Assembly (NCBI RefSeq): GCF_001274875.1
Contig: NZ_CP010899.1
Coordinates: 496,001 to 560,000, forward strand
Source: Spiroplasma kunkelii CR2-3x
GTDB taxonomy: Bacteria; Bacillota_I; Bacilli_A; Mycoplasmatales; Mycoplasmataceae
Reading direction: 5' to 3'
Length of the DNA stretch: 64,000 bases
In this document: piece by piece, positions 1 through 10,505 of the stretch
Numbering within the stretch: the stretch's first letter is position 1
Layout of the letters: each line of letters starts with the position of its first letter
Notes under the pieces: model-generated
Database searches by the model: none
What the model saw: only the letters and a program-made list of their open reading frames with translations
What the model was told of the DNA's origin: nothing
Translations under genes and position numbers: made by a program

Positions 1-790
1 TGATGTTGCAATCAACCCAACCAAAAATCGTAACCTTGATTATAAACACGATTAATTAAATGATTCATCATTAGTTTTGCTAATCCTTGTTGGCGAAAAT
101 TTTGATGAGTTGAAATATAATCAATAATTGCAATATCTTTTTCAAATTAAATATTTCCAGTTGCTACAGGAAGATCATTTTTATATAATAAATCAATTTC
201 AGCGGTATCTTTATTTTTATTTAATTTTAATAAAGTTTTATAAAATGCATAATCTCAATTTTTTGGTCCCATTGCACTTTCAAGAATTTTACTAAAATCA
301 TTTAATCGTTTATTATCATTAACACGTTGAAATTTAAGGTTTTTATCAACTTTTAATTTTACTTTTTTTTCATTTTGTTAAATCAAGTACATTTCCAACT
401 AAAATTTAATTTTTAATAAATCCTAATTATTCAAAAAAAGCTTGTTCTTTTTCATCAATTTGTTCACTAATGGTATATCATAAAAAGTCTAAGTCATTAT
501 CAACATAGTCTTTTACTAACCCTCTAACATGTGTAGCATCTTCATGGTAATCTAATTGTGTACTAATTGCAATGGTATATGTTTGAATATCATCATTACT
601 AATATCGGTCATATAAATTTCATTTTTAGTATCAATTAATTCATTTCGAATGCGTTTATCTTGAAAGGCATTAGTCATATAACGGACAAAAATTTTGTGC
701 TAATTTTGTTGCCTCATATTCACCTTTAGTTAAAAACATTCGCTTAATTTTAGGATTCTGTCGATACTTTTTTTGTTTCATTTTTTTCAT
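1..790 (-). pseudogene. GNAT-family acetyltransferase remnant
   Basis: Read from an ATG at 790, the start MKKMKQKKYRQNPKIKRMFL runs to a frameshift near 690. Coding resumes at 678 (MTNAFQDKRIRNE...) and later at about 370-1. Near the window edge it reads HQNFRQQGLAKLMMNHLIN, which fits GNAT motif A (RxxGxA, the acetyl-CoA pyrophosphate loop). Stops near 417 and 150 break the frame again. The gene continues beyond the window start. The substrate cannot be inferred; the family call rests on motif A and the flanking pattern. Confidence 0.6.
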
Positions 791-1089
791 TTACCTTAAA
801 TTATATATATTATATCGTGTTTTTAAAGAAACTAATATTAAAATATGTTGATTTTAAAAATAAATTTAATAAAAGATTATTATAATTTTCTTTATTATAT
901 CTTATTGACACTTTACAATAAAAATTGTAAAATCAACCACGATGTAGATGATTTTAAAAATAAAAATAATATTTTTAAAATAAATTACTTTGCTTATATA
1001 AAAAAGGAAATTTAATATAAAATTTATTTCAGAAATAAATTCTACCTTTAAAAGAAGTTATAAATCAGTTTAAAAATAGTTTAATATAT

Positions 1090-1328
1090 TTTTAAAAAAA
1101 CTTGGTTTTAATAAAGATGAAACTATTAAAATATCAACTAAAATTTTAGAAACATATGTAAATAGTGGAATTAATGCTGAAATTAATTCCAAATCATTAG
1201 AACCAATATTTAATGTAAAAAATAAAAATATTGAAAAAAATAAAGGATATAATCAAGATTATGCTAATGAATATAAAAAATATTTAATGAGGCTAATAAC
1301 TTTTTTCCAAAAAATAGAAAAGAATTAA
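1090..1328 (+). pseudogene. orphan coding fragment, unknown
   Basis: An open stretch without its own start reads KKLGFNKDETIKISTKILE and continues as a Lys/Asn/Ile-rich helical-looking peptide to a TAA at 1326-1328. No ribosome site or start codon precedes it and I do not recognise the family. The surrounding 811-1470 is otherwise very AT-rich, with no gene I can support. It looks like the leftover end of a decayed gene. Confidence 0.3.
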
Positions 1329-1408
1329 ACAAAACGAATTGGAGATTTACTGTTGAACAAGTTGAGGAAGATGAAACATATAGTCTATAATAAGAAATAA
1401 TAAGATAT

Positions 1409-1433
1409 ATAATAATAATAATAATAATAATAT
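1409..1433 (+). repeat. (TAA)n microsatellite upstream of a Cys-rich gene
   Basis: About seven to eight tandem AAT/TAA units lie 40-60 nt upstream of the start at 1471, inside the likely promoter region. Trinucleotide tracts in mycoplasma promoters can vary in length and switch transcription (known for vlhA in M. gallisepticum). Here that role is inference. Confidence 0.6.
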
Positions 1434-1470
1434 AGGGATAAAATTAACAAAAAGATTGGAGTGCAAATAA

Positions 1471-1641
1471 ATGGGAACGTATATAAACATTATGGGGACA
1501 TATCGTGAAATTACTTGTGATTGTGGAAAAAAATGCAACAAAATTAATGATTTAGATCCAGATTGTAAAGTATGTGATAGTTGCGAAGAATGTTGTAATT
1601 GTAATAAAAAAGAAGAACTTGTCTTACAATCTGAAGAATAA
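1471..1641 (+). CDS. small cysteine-rich protein (56 aa)
   Basis: ATG at 1471 follows AAAGATTGGAG, a good ribosome site. The protein has nine cysteines at residues 16, 18, 22, 32, 35, 38, 41, 42 and 44, in CDCGKKC and CKVCDSCEECCNC. The spacing suggests binding of one or two zinc or other soft metals, but this is inferred from cysteine density only. There is no signal peptide or membrane segment. It stands alone between decayed sequence and the rplU leader. No family recognised. Coding is supported by the ribosome site and by the dense cysteine codons in AT-rich DNA. Confidence 0.55.
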   Translation: MGTYINIMGTYREITCDCGKKCNKINDLDPDCKVCDSCEECCNCNKKEELVLQSEE

Positions 1642-1699
1642 TTTATTTTTAAGAAAAACATAAAATTTATTGATTTTTTTTAATATAACTATACAATTA

Positions 1700-1799
1700 A
1701 TTATGGTTGTTTCAGTTTCAACCGCTCTTTGACTTTTAAGTACCTAAAGGATATGCAATACTTATCTACTTACAAGGCGAGTCTAAACTGGAGGTGTAA
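1700..1799 (+). promoter_or_regulatory. L21-type ribosomal protein leader
   Basis: The 100 nt before rplU are richer in GC than their surroundings and carry paired elements (CAGTTT...AAACTGG; AAGTACC...GGCGAGTC) just before the ribosome site GGAGGTG. Position and appearance match the L21 leader of Firmicutes rplU-prp-rpmA operons, an autoregulatory element bound by a ribosomal protein. A covariance search (Rfam L21 leader) would settle it. Confidence 0.6.
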
Positions 1800-1801
1800 A
1801 A

Positions 1802-2323
1802 ATGTTTGCAATAATTAAAACTGGAGGGAAACAACTTCGTGTTTCTAAAGGTGATGAAATATTTGTTGAAATGTTAAATGGTAATGAAGGTGAAAAAGTT
1901 AATTTCACTGAAGTTTTAATGATTGATGGAGAAGTAGGAATTCCTTTTATTAAAGGGGCATCAGTAACAGGAACAATTTTAAAACAAGGAAAGCAAAAGA
2001 AAATTGTTGTTTTCCATTATAAACCAAAGAAAACACAACATAAAAAATATGGGCATCGTCAGCCATATACAAAAGTTAAAATTGATCAAATTTTGTTATC
2101 AGGTTCTGCTAAAGGAACAACAACGGATGCCAAAGCTAAACCTACGGTAACAAATTCAACAACTGCTACAAAGTCAACTGTAAAACCTGTTACTGATAAA
2201 AAACCAGTAACAACAGAAAAAACAGCAATAACAAAAGCAGTTTATTCAGGTTATAAAAAACCAGTAGCGGCAAAGCCAGCAACTAAAAGTTCATCAACAA
2301 CATCAGCAAAAAAACCAGCATAA
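1802..2323 (+). CDS. rplU: 50S ribosomal protein L21, with long C-terminal tail
   Basis: Residues 1-100 are a normal L21: MFAIIKTGGKQLRVSKGD start, KQKKIVVFHYKPKKTQHKKYGHRQPYT core. L21 binds 23S rRNA in the large subunit. Most L21 proteins are about 100 residues; here about 70 extra residues rich in Lys, Thr, Ala and Pro (TKSTVKPVTDKKPVTTEKT) follow, a disordered basic tail of the kind seen in several Spiroplasma ribosomal proteins. Start at 1802 after GGAGGTGTAAAA. It is the first gene of the rplU-prp-rpmA operon, with the L21-type leader upstream. Confidence 0.97.
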   Translation: MFAIIKTGGKQLRVSKGDEIFVEMLNGNEGEKVNFTEVLMIDGEVGIPFIKGASVTGTILKQGKQKKIVVFHYKPKKTQHKKYGHRQPYTKVKIDQILLSGSAKGTTTDAKAKPTVTNSTTATKSTVKPVTDKKPVTTEKTAITKAVYSGYKKPVAAKPATKSSSTTSAKKPA

Positions 2324-2353
2324 AAAACAAAACAAAGTGACAAGTAAAATATT

Positions 2354-2668
2354 ATGATTAAGATTATAATTACGAAAACTGAGAAAAAAATTAAAAAAAT
2401 TGAAATTACTGGTCATGCTAAAGCAGCTGAATATGGTAAAGATCTTGTTTGTGCCGCAATAACAGGAATTGTAATTGGTAGTTTAAATGCAATTGATCAA
2501 ATTAAACCAAATAGTTGTCAATTCATTGTTAAGGAAGGACTAATTATTATTACAGTAAAAAATAATAGTGCTGACTTACAAGTTATGTTACAAACAATTT
2601 ATTATCAATTTTTAACAATTTATCAGCAATATCAAAAGTTTATTAGTGTAAAGGAGGTTGAAGAATAA
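2354..2668 (+). CDS. prp: ribosomal-processing cysteine protease Prp
   Basis: A 104-aa protein of the YsxB/DUF464 family between rplU and rpmA. Prp removes the N-terminal extension of L27 in Firmicutes and Mollicutes. The catalytic pair is visible in [18 protein letters not shown]: His in GHA and Cys in VCA, at family spacing. Its substrate next door has the expected cleavable extension. Start at 2354 (ATGATTAAG), although the upstream ribosome site is weak. The stop codon TAA overlaps the rpmA ATG by one base, implying coupled translation. Confidence 0.93.
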   Translation: MIKIIITKTEKKIKKIEITGHAKAAEYGKDLVCAAITGIVIGSLNAIDQIKPNSCQFIVKEGLIIITVKNNSADLQVMLQTIYYQFLTIYQQYQKFISVKEVEE

Positions 2669-2961
2669 TGATGAAGTTCGCATTAGGCTTACAGTTATTT
2701 GCTTCAAAAAAAGGAGTAGGATCGACTAAAAATGGTCGTGATTCACATTCAAAACGATTGGGTACAAAAAGAGCTGATGGCCAAACAATTAGAGCAGGAT
2801 CAATCATTTATCGTCAACGTGGAACAAAAGTTCACCCAGGAGTAAATGTTGGGCGTGGTGCTGATGATACCTTATTTGCCTTAATTGATGGGATTGTTAA
2901 GTTTGAAAAATTTGGACGAAATAAAACAAAAGCATCAGTTTATCAAAAACAAGTTAAATAA
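2668..2961 (+). CDS. rpmA: 50S ribosomal protein L27 precursor
   Basis: A 97-aa L27: after an 11-residue leader ([11 protein letters not shown]) comes [20 protein letters not shown], the conserved N terminus that reaches the peptidyl-transferase centre. In S. aureus, Prp cleaves the related leader MLKLNLQFF before ASKKG; the match implies the same processing here. The ribosome site AAGGAGGT lies at 2651-2658 inside prp. ATG at 2668 overlaps the prp stop; a second ATG at 2671 is possible. The operon ends at the terminator just downstream. Confidence 0.97.
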   Translation: MMKFALGLQLFASKKGVGSTKNGRDSHSKRLGTKRADGQTIRAGSIIYRQRGTKVHPGVNVGRGADDTLFALIDGIVKFEKFGRNKTKASVYQKQVK

Positions 2962-2964
2962 ATA

Positions 2965-3011
2965 AAAAAATACTAATTTATTGAAAAAAGTAGAATTAGT
3001 ATTTTTTTTTA
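2965..3011 (+). terminator. terminator of rplU-prp-rpmA
   Basis: Stem AAAATACTAATT / AATTAGTATTTT with a 15-nt loop followed by an uninterrupted T run. Confidence 0.9.
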
Positions 3012-3047
3012 TGGTTATATAATATATCTATTAAAGGGAGAATTAGA

Positions 3048-3300
3048 ATGATTTGCAATAAAAAAACTTGAAAAAATTGACAATTTTATATCAATTATTG
3101 TTTGCAATTTTAATCGGCTTTATTTTTTTAGTTTTGTTTTATCAATTCAATATATTTATTTCATAGGCTCAATTGTGATGATTATTTATTTCTTATATTT
3201 TATAAAATATCAAAGTGAGATAACATGAACAAATATTTATCAAGAACAAAATATTTGAAAATTTTATTTTTATCCAATTATTGGAAAAATTATTAATATA
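3048..3300 (+). pseudogene. decayed membrane-protein fragment
   Basis: After AAAGGGAGAATTAGAATG the sequence encodes hydrophobic stretches split over frames: LLFAILIGFIFLVLFYQF, then IGSIVMIIYFLYFIKYQ, then WKFYFYPIIGKIINIV. TAA/TAG stops occur at each frame change. No NSS signature such as GNIWRFP is visible, so it may be a separate gene or an unrecognisable start of the transporter that follows. Confidence 0.4.
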
Positions 3301-4519
3301 GTACATGGGAAGTGTTGTTACCAAACAGGGAAGGCATCCTCTTATCAATATTTTTATTAAATGTGCATCAAGTATTTGCAGGAGTATTTTCCTTTATTGC
3401 AATTGTTATTATTTCTGGGACAATTGTGATGTTTCAAGCAAAAGGAATTGAAAAATCAAATGTTATTTTTATTCCAGTTTTATTTGTTATTTTATTAGTT
3501 TTAGCAATTTACGTTTTAACAATTCCAGAAGCATTAGAAGGACTAGGAACAGTTTTAATGCCAACGCAAAGAACCTTAAGTTCCTTTGGTAACTTGTAAG
3601 TATGAAGTGATGCCTTTGGATTAGGTGTGTTTACGGGTTTGTGTTGGTTCAGGATTTATGATGTTATTTGCTGGTGCAGCACCAAAAACACAGGATAATA
3701 CAAATAAAGCATATATTTTATCATTTGGTGTTTTATCAATTTCACTTTTAACATTAATTATGGTTTTTGATTTAGCAGGCATTTTAGTTCATGAACAAAA
3801 TCCTGTATTAATTACGATTGATGATTATACCAAAGCAATTGATGAAGCGTTTACAAAGAATGATGGTGCTAGTTTTATCTTTAATGTTTTTCAACAAACT
3901 TTTAATGTTATTAATAAACAAATCTTTGTTGGTTTTGGAAACTTTCTAGGCATTTTATTTTTTACAGCATTATTATTTGCTGGATTAAGTAGTATTATTG
4001 CAATGATTATTGCAATGATTGAAGTTGTCATAAATATAATTTTTTCAAATTACAAGGTAAAGGAAAAAAACAAGTTATTATTTTATTAATGATTTTAATG
4101 GCTGCCATTGGTAGGCAATCATTATTGGTAATTTTTTGTAAATATGAATAAATAAAATAATTTCAACTAAAGCCATTACTAACATATTAACACTACCAGC
4201 TAAAGATTGGAACGAATAAAGTAATTGGTTAGTATCTTTAAACATTAAGACTAAACCAATATGCACATTTGTGAATTAAAATTGGTAAAACATATAAATT
4301 TGCGATTTTGTATTTAACACCATTGTTGTTAGCAGTTAATAGTGTTTTTATGTTTTATGTCTTTATTAGTTCAGTGTTATCAAAACCTTGATGATTATCA
4401 GTATTATTAGTAATTATTATGTAGTTAATATGTAGTATTTTATCGGTTACTGTGTTAAGAAAATATCAAATTAAACTAGTACCAGTTGAAATGTGAAAAG
4501 AAGGATTGGAGAACTAAAA
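3301..4519 (+). pseudogene. NSS-family Na+-coupled transporter, broken
   Basis: Reads GIEKSNVIFIPVLFVILL then LTIPEALEGLGTVLMP, matching the NSS (SNF) signature GIEK.NKI..P.LF and LTLPGA.EGL. A frameshift near 3620 moves to VGSGFMMLFAGAAPKTQDN... (usual GxGxGIMITYGSY region). The frame then breaks at about 4110, where 142 nt are inverted; flipping them restores one open frame into GKTYKFAILYLTPLLLA. The first transmembrane helices with the substrate-binding GNIWRFP are missing, so it cannot work. The small ORF downstream is the likely former partner subunit. Confidence 0.8.
4107..4260. repeat. short inverted repeat ATTGGT/ACCAAT bounding an inverted segment
   Basis: ATTGGT (4107-4112) and ACCAAT (4255-4260) bound 142 nt whose minus strand reads the missing transporter piece LVLMFKDTNQLLYSFQSLAG followed by SVNMLVMALVEIILFIHIYK. 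On reversal the frame runs AAIG-LVLMF...MIAYQ-YAHLWIKIGKTYKF without a stop. Confidence 0.75.
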
Positions 4520-4520
4520 A

Positions 4521-4682
4521 ATGATTGCAACTTGATTAATTATTATATTGACGATTATTATTGTGTTGTTTCTTGTTTTATTTGGTGAATTTGTCTTTTT
4601 TATGTATAAAGATTGAAACAATAATATTAAAAGGGCAGAAGACACAAAATTAGAAAAAAATAAAAATAAAAGTTATAATTAA
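4521..4682 (+). CDS. small membrane protein, possible NSS transporter small subunit
   Basis: A 53-aa protein: one hydrophobic helix (WLIIILTIIIVLFLVLFGEF) and a charged Lys/Asn-rich tail. ATG at 4521 after GGATTGGAGAACTAAAAA. Bacterial NSS transporters of the MetP type have a one-helix partner (MetS) encoded immediately downstream; size, topology and position fit, but sequence similarity cannot be judged by eye. Since the transporter is broken, this gene may have lost its role. It ends in a strong terminator whose stem starts inside the last codons. Confidence 0.55.
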
Positions 4683-4705
4683 CTTTTATTTTTATTTTAG
4701 AATAA
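4655..4705 (+). terminator. terminator after the small membrane gene
   Basis: AAAAATAAAAATAAAAGTTA / TAACTTTTATTTTTATTTT forms a long A-T hairpin ending in T-rich sequence. Confidence 0.8.
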
Positions 4706-4774
4706 TATTATTGGAGGAACAAAAAAGGTTGCAATTAATTGAAAAAGAATTATAATAAAAACATAAATATTAGA

Positions 4775-4975
4775 GAAGTAATTAAAAAAAGTTCAGAGAG
4801 TTAATTGATGGTGTAAAATTAATCTATTATTTTAATGAAGGTTGCTAAATATTTTAACTTGATATTTTAATTAAGGTAATAAGTGATACTTTTTAAAAAA
4901 AGAATGGTACCTGAATTATTTAGAAAATAATTTCTCCTATTATTTTATTTAAATAATAGGAGTTTTTATTTAGAA
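4775..4975 (+). promoter_or_regulatory. T-box riboswitch before valS
   Basis: Contains the AGAGAG element (4795-4800), the T-box core AGAATGGTACC (TGGTACC at 4905-4911), and a terminator CTCCTATTATT / AATAATAGGAG with a T run ending 12-15 nt before valS. Uncharged tRNA should favour antitermination. A GTT triplet after GAAG near 4842 is a candidate Val specifier, by analogy with the clearer pheS leader. Confidence 0.85.
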
Positions 4976-4986
4976 AGGAAACAAAA

Positions 4987-7653
4987 ATGGAAAAAGAATT
5001 AAAAAAGAAATATGACCATGCCTTGGTCGAAACAGAAAAATATCAATTTTGAAAGAAAAAAGGTTATTTTACTGCAGATGTTACAAGTAAACAGCCAAAG
5101 TTTAGTATTGTTATTCCACCCCCAAATGTGACTGGGAAATTACATTTAGGTCATGCCTGAGATACAACATTGCAAGACTTGATTATTCGCTATAAAAAAT
5201 TACTAGGATTTGATACTTTATATTTACCAGGAATGGACCATGCGGGAATTGCTACACAGGCAAAAGTAGAAGAACGTTTACGTATAACAAAAAATATTTT
5301 ACGACATGATTTAGGACGAGAAAAGTTTATTGAACAAGTTTGAGCATGAAAGGAAGAATATGCTGAAATTATTCGTGAGCAATGAGCTAAATTAGGATTA
5401 GCATTAGATTATTCACGTGAACAATTTACATTAAATAATAATTTAACATCAGCAGTACAAAAAGTTTTTATTGATTTATACCAAAAAGGATTAATTTATC
5501 GTGGTAAACGGATTATTTCTTGAGACCCTGTACAAAAAACCGCTTTATCAAATATTGAAGTTATTTATCAAGAACAACAAGGCAAAATGTATTATTTTAA
5601 ATATTTTTTAGAAAATAGTACAAGTGAGTTTTTGACAATTGCAACAACACGCCCAGAAACAATGTTTGCTGATCAATGTGTTGTTGTTAACCCAAATGAT
5701 AATCGTTATCGCAAATATTGAAATAAAAAAGTGATAAATCCAGCAAATGGTGAATTGCTTCCTATTATTTGTGATAATTATGTTGACCAAGATTTTGGAA
5801 CGGGAGCAATGAAATGTACGCCAGCACATGATGCTAATGATTTTGAAATTGCTTTGCGTAATCATTTAGCAATGCCAATTTGTATGAATTTAGATGGAAC
5901 AATGAACGAATTGGCTGGAAAATATCATCACCAAGATCGTTTTACTGCCCGTCAAAATTTAGTTCATGATTTAGATCACCAAAAGTTAATTGTTGAAATT
6001 AAAGATCATTCTCATCAAGTTGGTTTTTCAGAACGAAGTGGTGCTATTGTTGAGCCATATTTATCAGACCAATGATTTGTTAAAATGGAATATTTTCCTG
6101 AAAAAATTATTAAATTTCAATCATCACCAAATAAAATTCAATTTTATCCTTCTCGATTTAATACAACATTAATTAATTGAATGAAAAATGTTCAAGATTG
6201 ATGTATTTCACGGCAACTATGATGAGGACATCAAATTCCAGCATGATATCATAAAGATGATTCAACAAAAATTCATGTTGGCTTAACTCCACCAGATAAT
6301 AGTAAAAATTGAATTCAAGATGGAGATGTTTTAGATACTTGATTTTCATCAGCATTATGACCAATGACAACTTTAGGGTGAAATTGAGATAAAACATTAT
6401 TTCATCGCTATTTTCCAACTAATGTTTTGGTGACTGGTTATGATATTATTTTCTTTTGAGTTTCAAGAATGATGTTTGACTCATTAGAGTTTACAAAGAA
6501 AAAACCATTTAATGATGTTTTAATTCATGGTTTAATTCGTGATGAAGAAGGCCGAAAAATGAGTAAGTCATTAGGAAATGGAATTGATCCGATGGATGTT
6601 ATCAAAGAATATGGTGCAGATACATTACGCTATTTTTTAGTTACAAATAGTGCACCAGGACAAGATTTACGTTTTTCTTTAGAAAAAGTTAATAGTGCTT
6701 GAAATTTTATTAATAAGTTATGAAATGCTGCTCGTTATGTTGAACTGAATTTAACAAGTGATTTTAAACCATTGGTTAATTTTGAAACAGAAATTAAAAA
6801 TTTATTATTAAACCATCAAGAAAATGCTATTGACCAATGAATTTTAACTGAATTAACAAAAACAATTGCTAAAGTACAAACGAATATGGAAAAATATGAA
6901 TTTGTTTTAGTTGGCAAAGATTTGTATGATTTTGTATGAAATAAGTTTTGTTCATGATATATTGAATTAACAAAAGTTAATTTACAAAGTAATAATGCCA
7001 TAATCAAGAAGATAACAATTCAAACATTGTTTTATGTTTTAAAACAAATTTTAATTATGTTACATCCATTTATTCCATTTGTAACAGAAGAAATTTATCA
7101 AAAATTAAATTTAAAAGAGTCAATTATGTTAGAAGTTTACCCAAAAATTAATTTTAATTATAATGTTGATTATTTGAATTTAGTAACGGAAATTGTTGCT
7201 GTAATTCGTGAATTGCGAAATAATTATCAAATTAAAAAAGAAGATATTATTGAAATTTGATTTGATCAAATAAGTAGTAAAAATAATATTACTACAAATC
7301 TTATTGAATTAATTAATGAATTTATTTTAAAAATGGTTAATAGTAAAGTGATGGGTGTACTTCAAGAAAAAGATGCAAACAAAAAATATGCCACAATTCC
7401 ATTAACGAATATTATTTTAGAAGTTGGGTTGAATAATATTGTTGATGAAACAGTAGAACAACAAAAAATCAATGGGGAATTAACTCGCCTTGAACAAGAA
7501 CTAGAACGAAGCAAAAATATTTTAAATAATCAAAGTTTTTTAGCAAAAGCAAATCCTGAAAAGATTAAACTTGAACAAGAAAAATATGCCCAATATTTAG
7601 AACAATATCAACAATTAAAAGGAAAAATAACAAATGGCAATTACAACGATTAA
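4987..7653 (+). CDS. valS: valyl-tRNA synthetase
   Basis: An 888-aa class I synthetase, intact with TGA as Trp. The HIGH signature is in [15 protein letters not shown] near residue 45; the CP1 editing domain follows (residues about 190-330, [17 protein letters not shown]); KMSKS is in [14 protein letters not shown] near residue 523; the C-terminal coiled-coil tRNA-binding arm is [17 protein letters not shown]. It charges tRNA-Val and edits misacylated Thr. Start at 4987 after GAAAGGAAACAAAA. Controlled by the T-box upstream. The 3' end overlaps trmFO by 20 nt. Confidence 0.98.
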
Positions 7654-8968
7654 CATTATTGGGGCTGGATTAGCAGGAACCGAGGCAGCGTATCAATTAG
7701 CACGACGAGATTTTAAGGTTAATTTATATGAAAGTAAACTATTAATAAAAAATCCAGTGCAAAAACAAAATTCATTTGCAGAATTGGTTTGTTCAAATTC
7801 GTTACGTAGTGAAAGTTTAACGAATGGTGTTGGTTTATTAAAACAAGAAATGCTAGAATTTAATTCATTAATTATTAAAGCAGCTTATACAAGCCGTGTT
7901 CCAGCTGGGGGAGCATTAGCTGTTTATCGGAATCAGTTTTCAGAATATATTACAACATGGTTAAAAAATAATTCAAATGTCACTTTAATTGACCAAGAGG
8001 CAACAACTATTGATGATAAAGCAATTACATTGATTGCTTCTGGACCATTAACAACATCAAAATTTCAAACGACCATTCAAGGATTATTGGGGCAAGAATA
8101 TTTTTACTTTTATGATGCAGCCGCACCAATTATTACAAAAGAAAGTATTGATTTTACTAAGGTATATTATAAATCACGTTATGATCAAGGCAATAGTAAA
8201 GATTATATTAATTGTCCAATGAGCAAGGATGAATTTGAATTATGAGTTCAAACATTAATTACAGCAGAAACAGTAGTTTTACATGATTTTGAAAAAGAAA
8301 TTTATTTTGAAGGGTGTATGCCAATTGAGGTAATGGCAAAAAGGGGGATTAAGTCATTATTGTTTGGACCATTAAAACCAGTTGGTTTAGAAACCACAAA
8401 TGGTAATCGTCCATATGCTGTTGTACAATTACGTCAAGATGATGCAATTTATACATTATATAATTTAGTTGGTTTTCAAACTAATTTGAAGTTTTCAGAG
8501 CAGAAACGCCTTATTAGCATGATTCCAGGTTTAGCAAATGCTCAGATTGTACGATATGGTGTTATTCATAAGAATAATTTTATTAATTCTCCAATTTTAT
8601 TAAATCAATTTTTACAAGTAAAAAAACATCAGAATGTATTTTTTGCTGGTCAAATTATTGGCGTTGAATGATATGTTGAATCAGCAGCCACAGGAATTAT
8701 TAGTGCCCTAAATATTGCAAGATTATTAAATAACGACCCAATGTTAACATTTCCACCCGAAACAATGATGAGCGCATTAGTTAATTATATTATTAATGCT
8801 TCAAAAATTAATTTTCAGCCAATGAAAGCAAATTTTGGAATTATCCCTCTCCTTGAACAACATTTTAAAAGTAAAAATGAAAAATATTTAGCATATAGTG
8901 AACGTGCATTAACAACATTAAAACATTTTATTATAAATAATAATTTAAATGTGGAAAGTATCTTTTAA
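7634..8968 (+). CDS. trmFO: tRNA (m5U54) methyltransferase TrmFO
   Basis: A 444-aa flavoprotein of the TrmFO/GidA-small family. The FAD-binding Rossmann motif is at the N terminus ([20 protein letters not shown]); [19 protein letters not shown] is the characteristic block with the conserved catalytic-region Cys; [11 protein letters not shown] follows. The enzyme methylates U54 of the tRNA T-loop using methylenetetrahydrofolate and FADH2. ATG at 7634 lies inside the end of valS, implying coupled translation. TGA-Trp codons at 8242 and 8669 are read through. Length is normal. Confidence 0.95.
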
Positions 8969-9028
8969 TAATTTTAAAAAAACATAAAATATAAATAGAA
9001 TAATGTAGAAAGAAACGAGGCGGTAAAA

Positions 9029-10447
9029 ATGAATTTGGAATTGAATGCATTAATTAATGGTGAATTAATCAATAATGGGGATTGATTAGAAATAATTTCA
9101 CCAATTAATAATAAGTCATATGGTCGTGTTCCAGCTCTAAAAGAAAAAGAAATAAATGAAGCGTTTAAGTGGGCCCGACAGTCACAAAAAGAATGAGCAA
9201 ATTTAACTTTATTTGAACGAATTAGTTATTTGCAAAAATGATCAAAATTATTAGAAAGTCATAAGACAGAGATTGCGAAAATTATGGCCCATGAAATTGG
9301 AAAAAGTTTAAAAGATGGTCAAGTTGAAGTAGAACGTAGTATTGAATATATTGATTACACAATTGAAGAAGCAAAACGAGTTTTTCCAGAAACATTAACT
9401 GGGGATGGTTTAAATATTAAAAATAAATTAGGGATTTTTTCTCGTGTTCCAAAAGGTGTTATTTTGACAATTTCACCATTTAATTATCCTGTTAATTTAA
9501 GTATTGCAAAAATTGTACCAAGTTTAGTTGTTGGTAATACTGTTGTTTTTAAACCGGCAACAAATGGCAGTTTAACTGGGTTATATATGGCAAAATTAGC
9601 TTTTGAAGTTGGTTTTCCGAAAGGTGTTTTTAATGTTGTAACTGGTCGTGGACGTGATATTGGAGATTTATTAGTTTTAAATCCTGAAATTGATGTTATT
9701 TCATTTACTGGGTCAGTTGCTGTTGGCAATCATATTCGCAAATTAGGACATGGAAAATACTTAGTATTAGAATTAGGAGGAAAAGATCCAGCTTTAGTAT
9801 TAAAAGATGCTGATTTAACAAAAGCAGTAAAAGAAATTGTTGCTGGTGCTTATGCATATTCTGGGCAACGTTGTACGGCTGTTAAGCGAGTATTAGTAGA
9901 TGAAACAATTGCTGATGAACTAGTAAAATTATTAAAAATAGAAGTTAGCAAGTTAGAAACAGGTTCGCCATTAGAAAATAAAGATATTATTCCTGTCATT
10001 GATTTAAAAGCTGCAGATTTTGTACAAGGCTTAATTGATGATGCTTTAGTAAAAAAAGCAACATTAATACTTGGTAATCAACGAAAAGATAATTTAATTA
10101 GTGCAACTTTAATTGACCATGTTACCTCAGAAATGCGATTAGCATGAGAAGAACCATTTGGTCCAGTCTTACCAATTATTCGTTGTAAGAATGTTGAAGA
10201 AATGATTACTTTAGCAAATAAATCAAATTTTAAATTGCAAGCATGTATTTTTACAAAAGATATTAATGCAGCATTTAATATTGCTAATGAATTAGAAACA
10301 GGAACTGTTAATATTAATGGTCGTACTCAACGAGGACCTGATTCATTCCCGTTTTTAGGAATTCACGATTCTGGACAAGGAGTTCAAGGGATTCGTGAAA
10401 CAATTAATTCAGTGACACGTTTTAAAGGATTAGTAATTAATTATTAA
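9029..10447 (+). CDS. gapN: NADP-dependent glyceraldehyde-3-phosphate dehydrogenase (non-phosphorylating)
   Basis: A 472-aa aldehyde dehydrogenase superfamily member. FNYPVNLSIAKIVPSLVVGN and FKPATNG form the cofactor site, LELGGKDPALVLKDAD holds the catalytic Glu, and SGQRCTAVKRVLV the catalytic Cys. The C-terminal block NINGRTQRGPDSFPFLG is typical of GapN. It oxidises glyceraldehyde-3-phosphate directly to 3-phosphoglycerate and makes NADPH, important in Mollicutes without an oxidative pentose phosphate branch. ATG at 9029 after AACGAGGCGGTAAAA. Monocistronic in appearance; the end TTATTAAAACTAATCTTTTTTAG is terminator-like. Confidence 0.92.
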
Positions 10448-10505
10448 AACTAATCTTTTTTAGTTTTATGATATATTATAACTATAAGTAGGTGAAAGTA
10501 AAAAA

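Noticed and set aside
1347-1661. Minus-strand 104-codon hydrophobic ORF
   Set aside because: Antisense of the Cys-rich gene and the TAA repeat; poly-Leu/Ile arises from the repeat.
4078-4266. Minus-strand 62-codon ORF as a separate gene
   Set aside because: Its translation is the missing internal piece of the surrounding transporter; it is an inverted fragment, not a gene.
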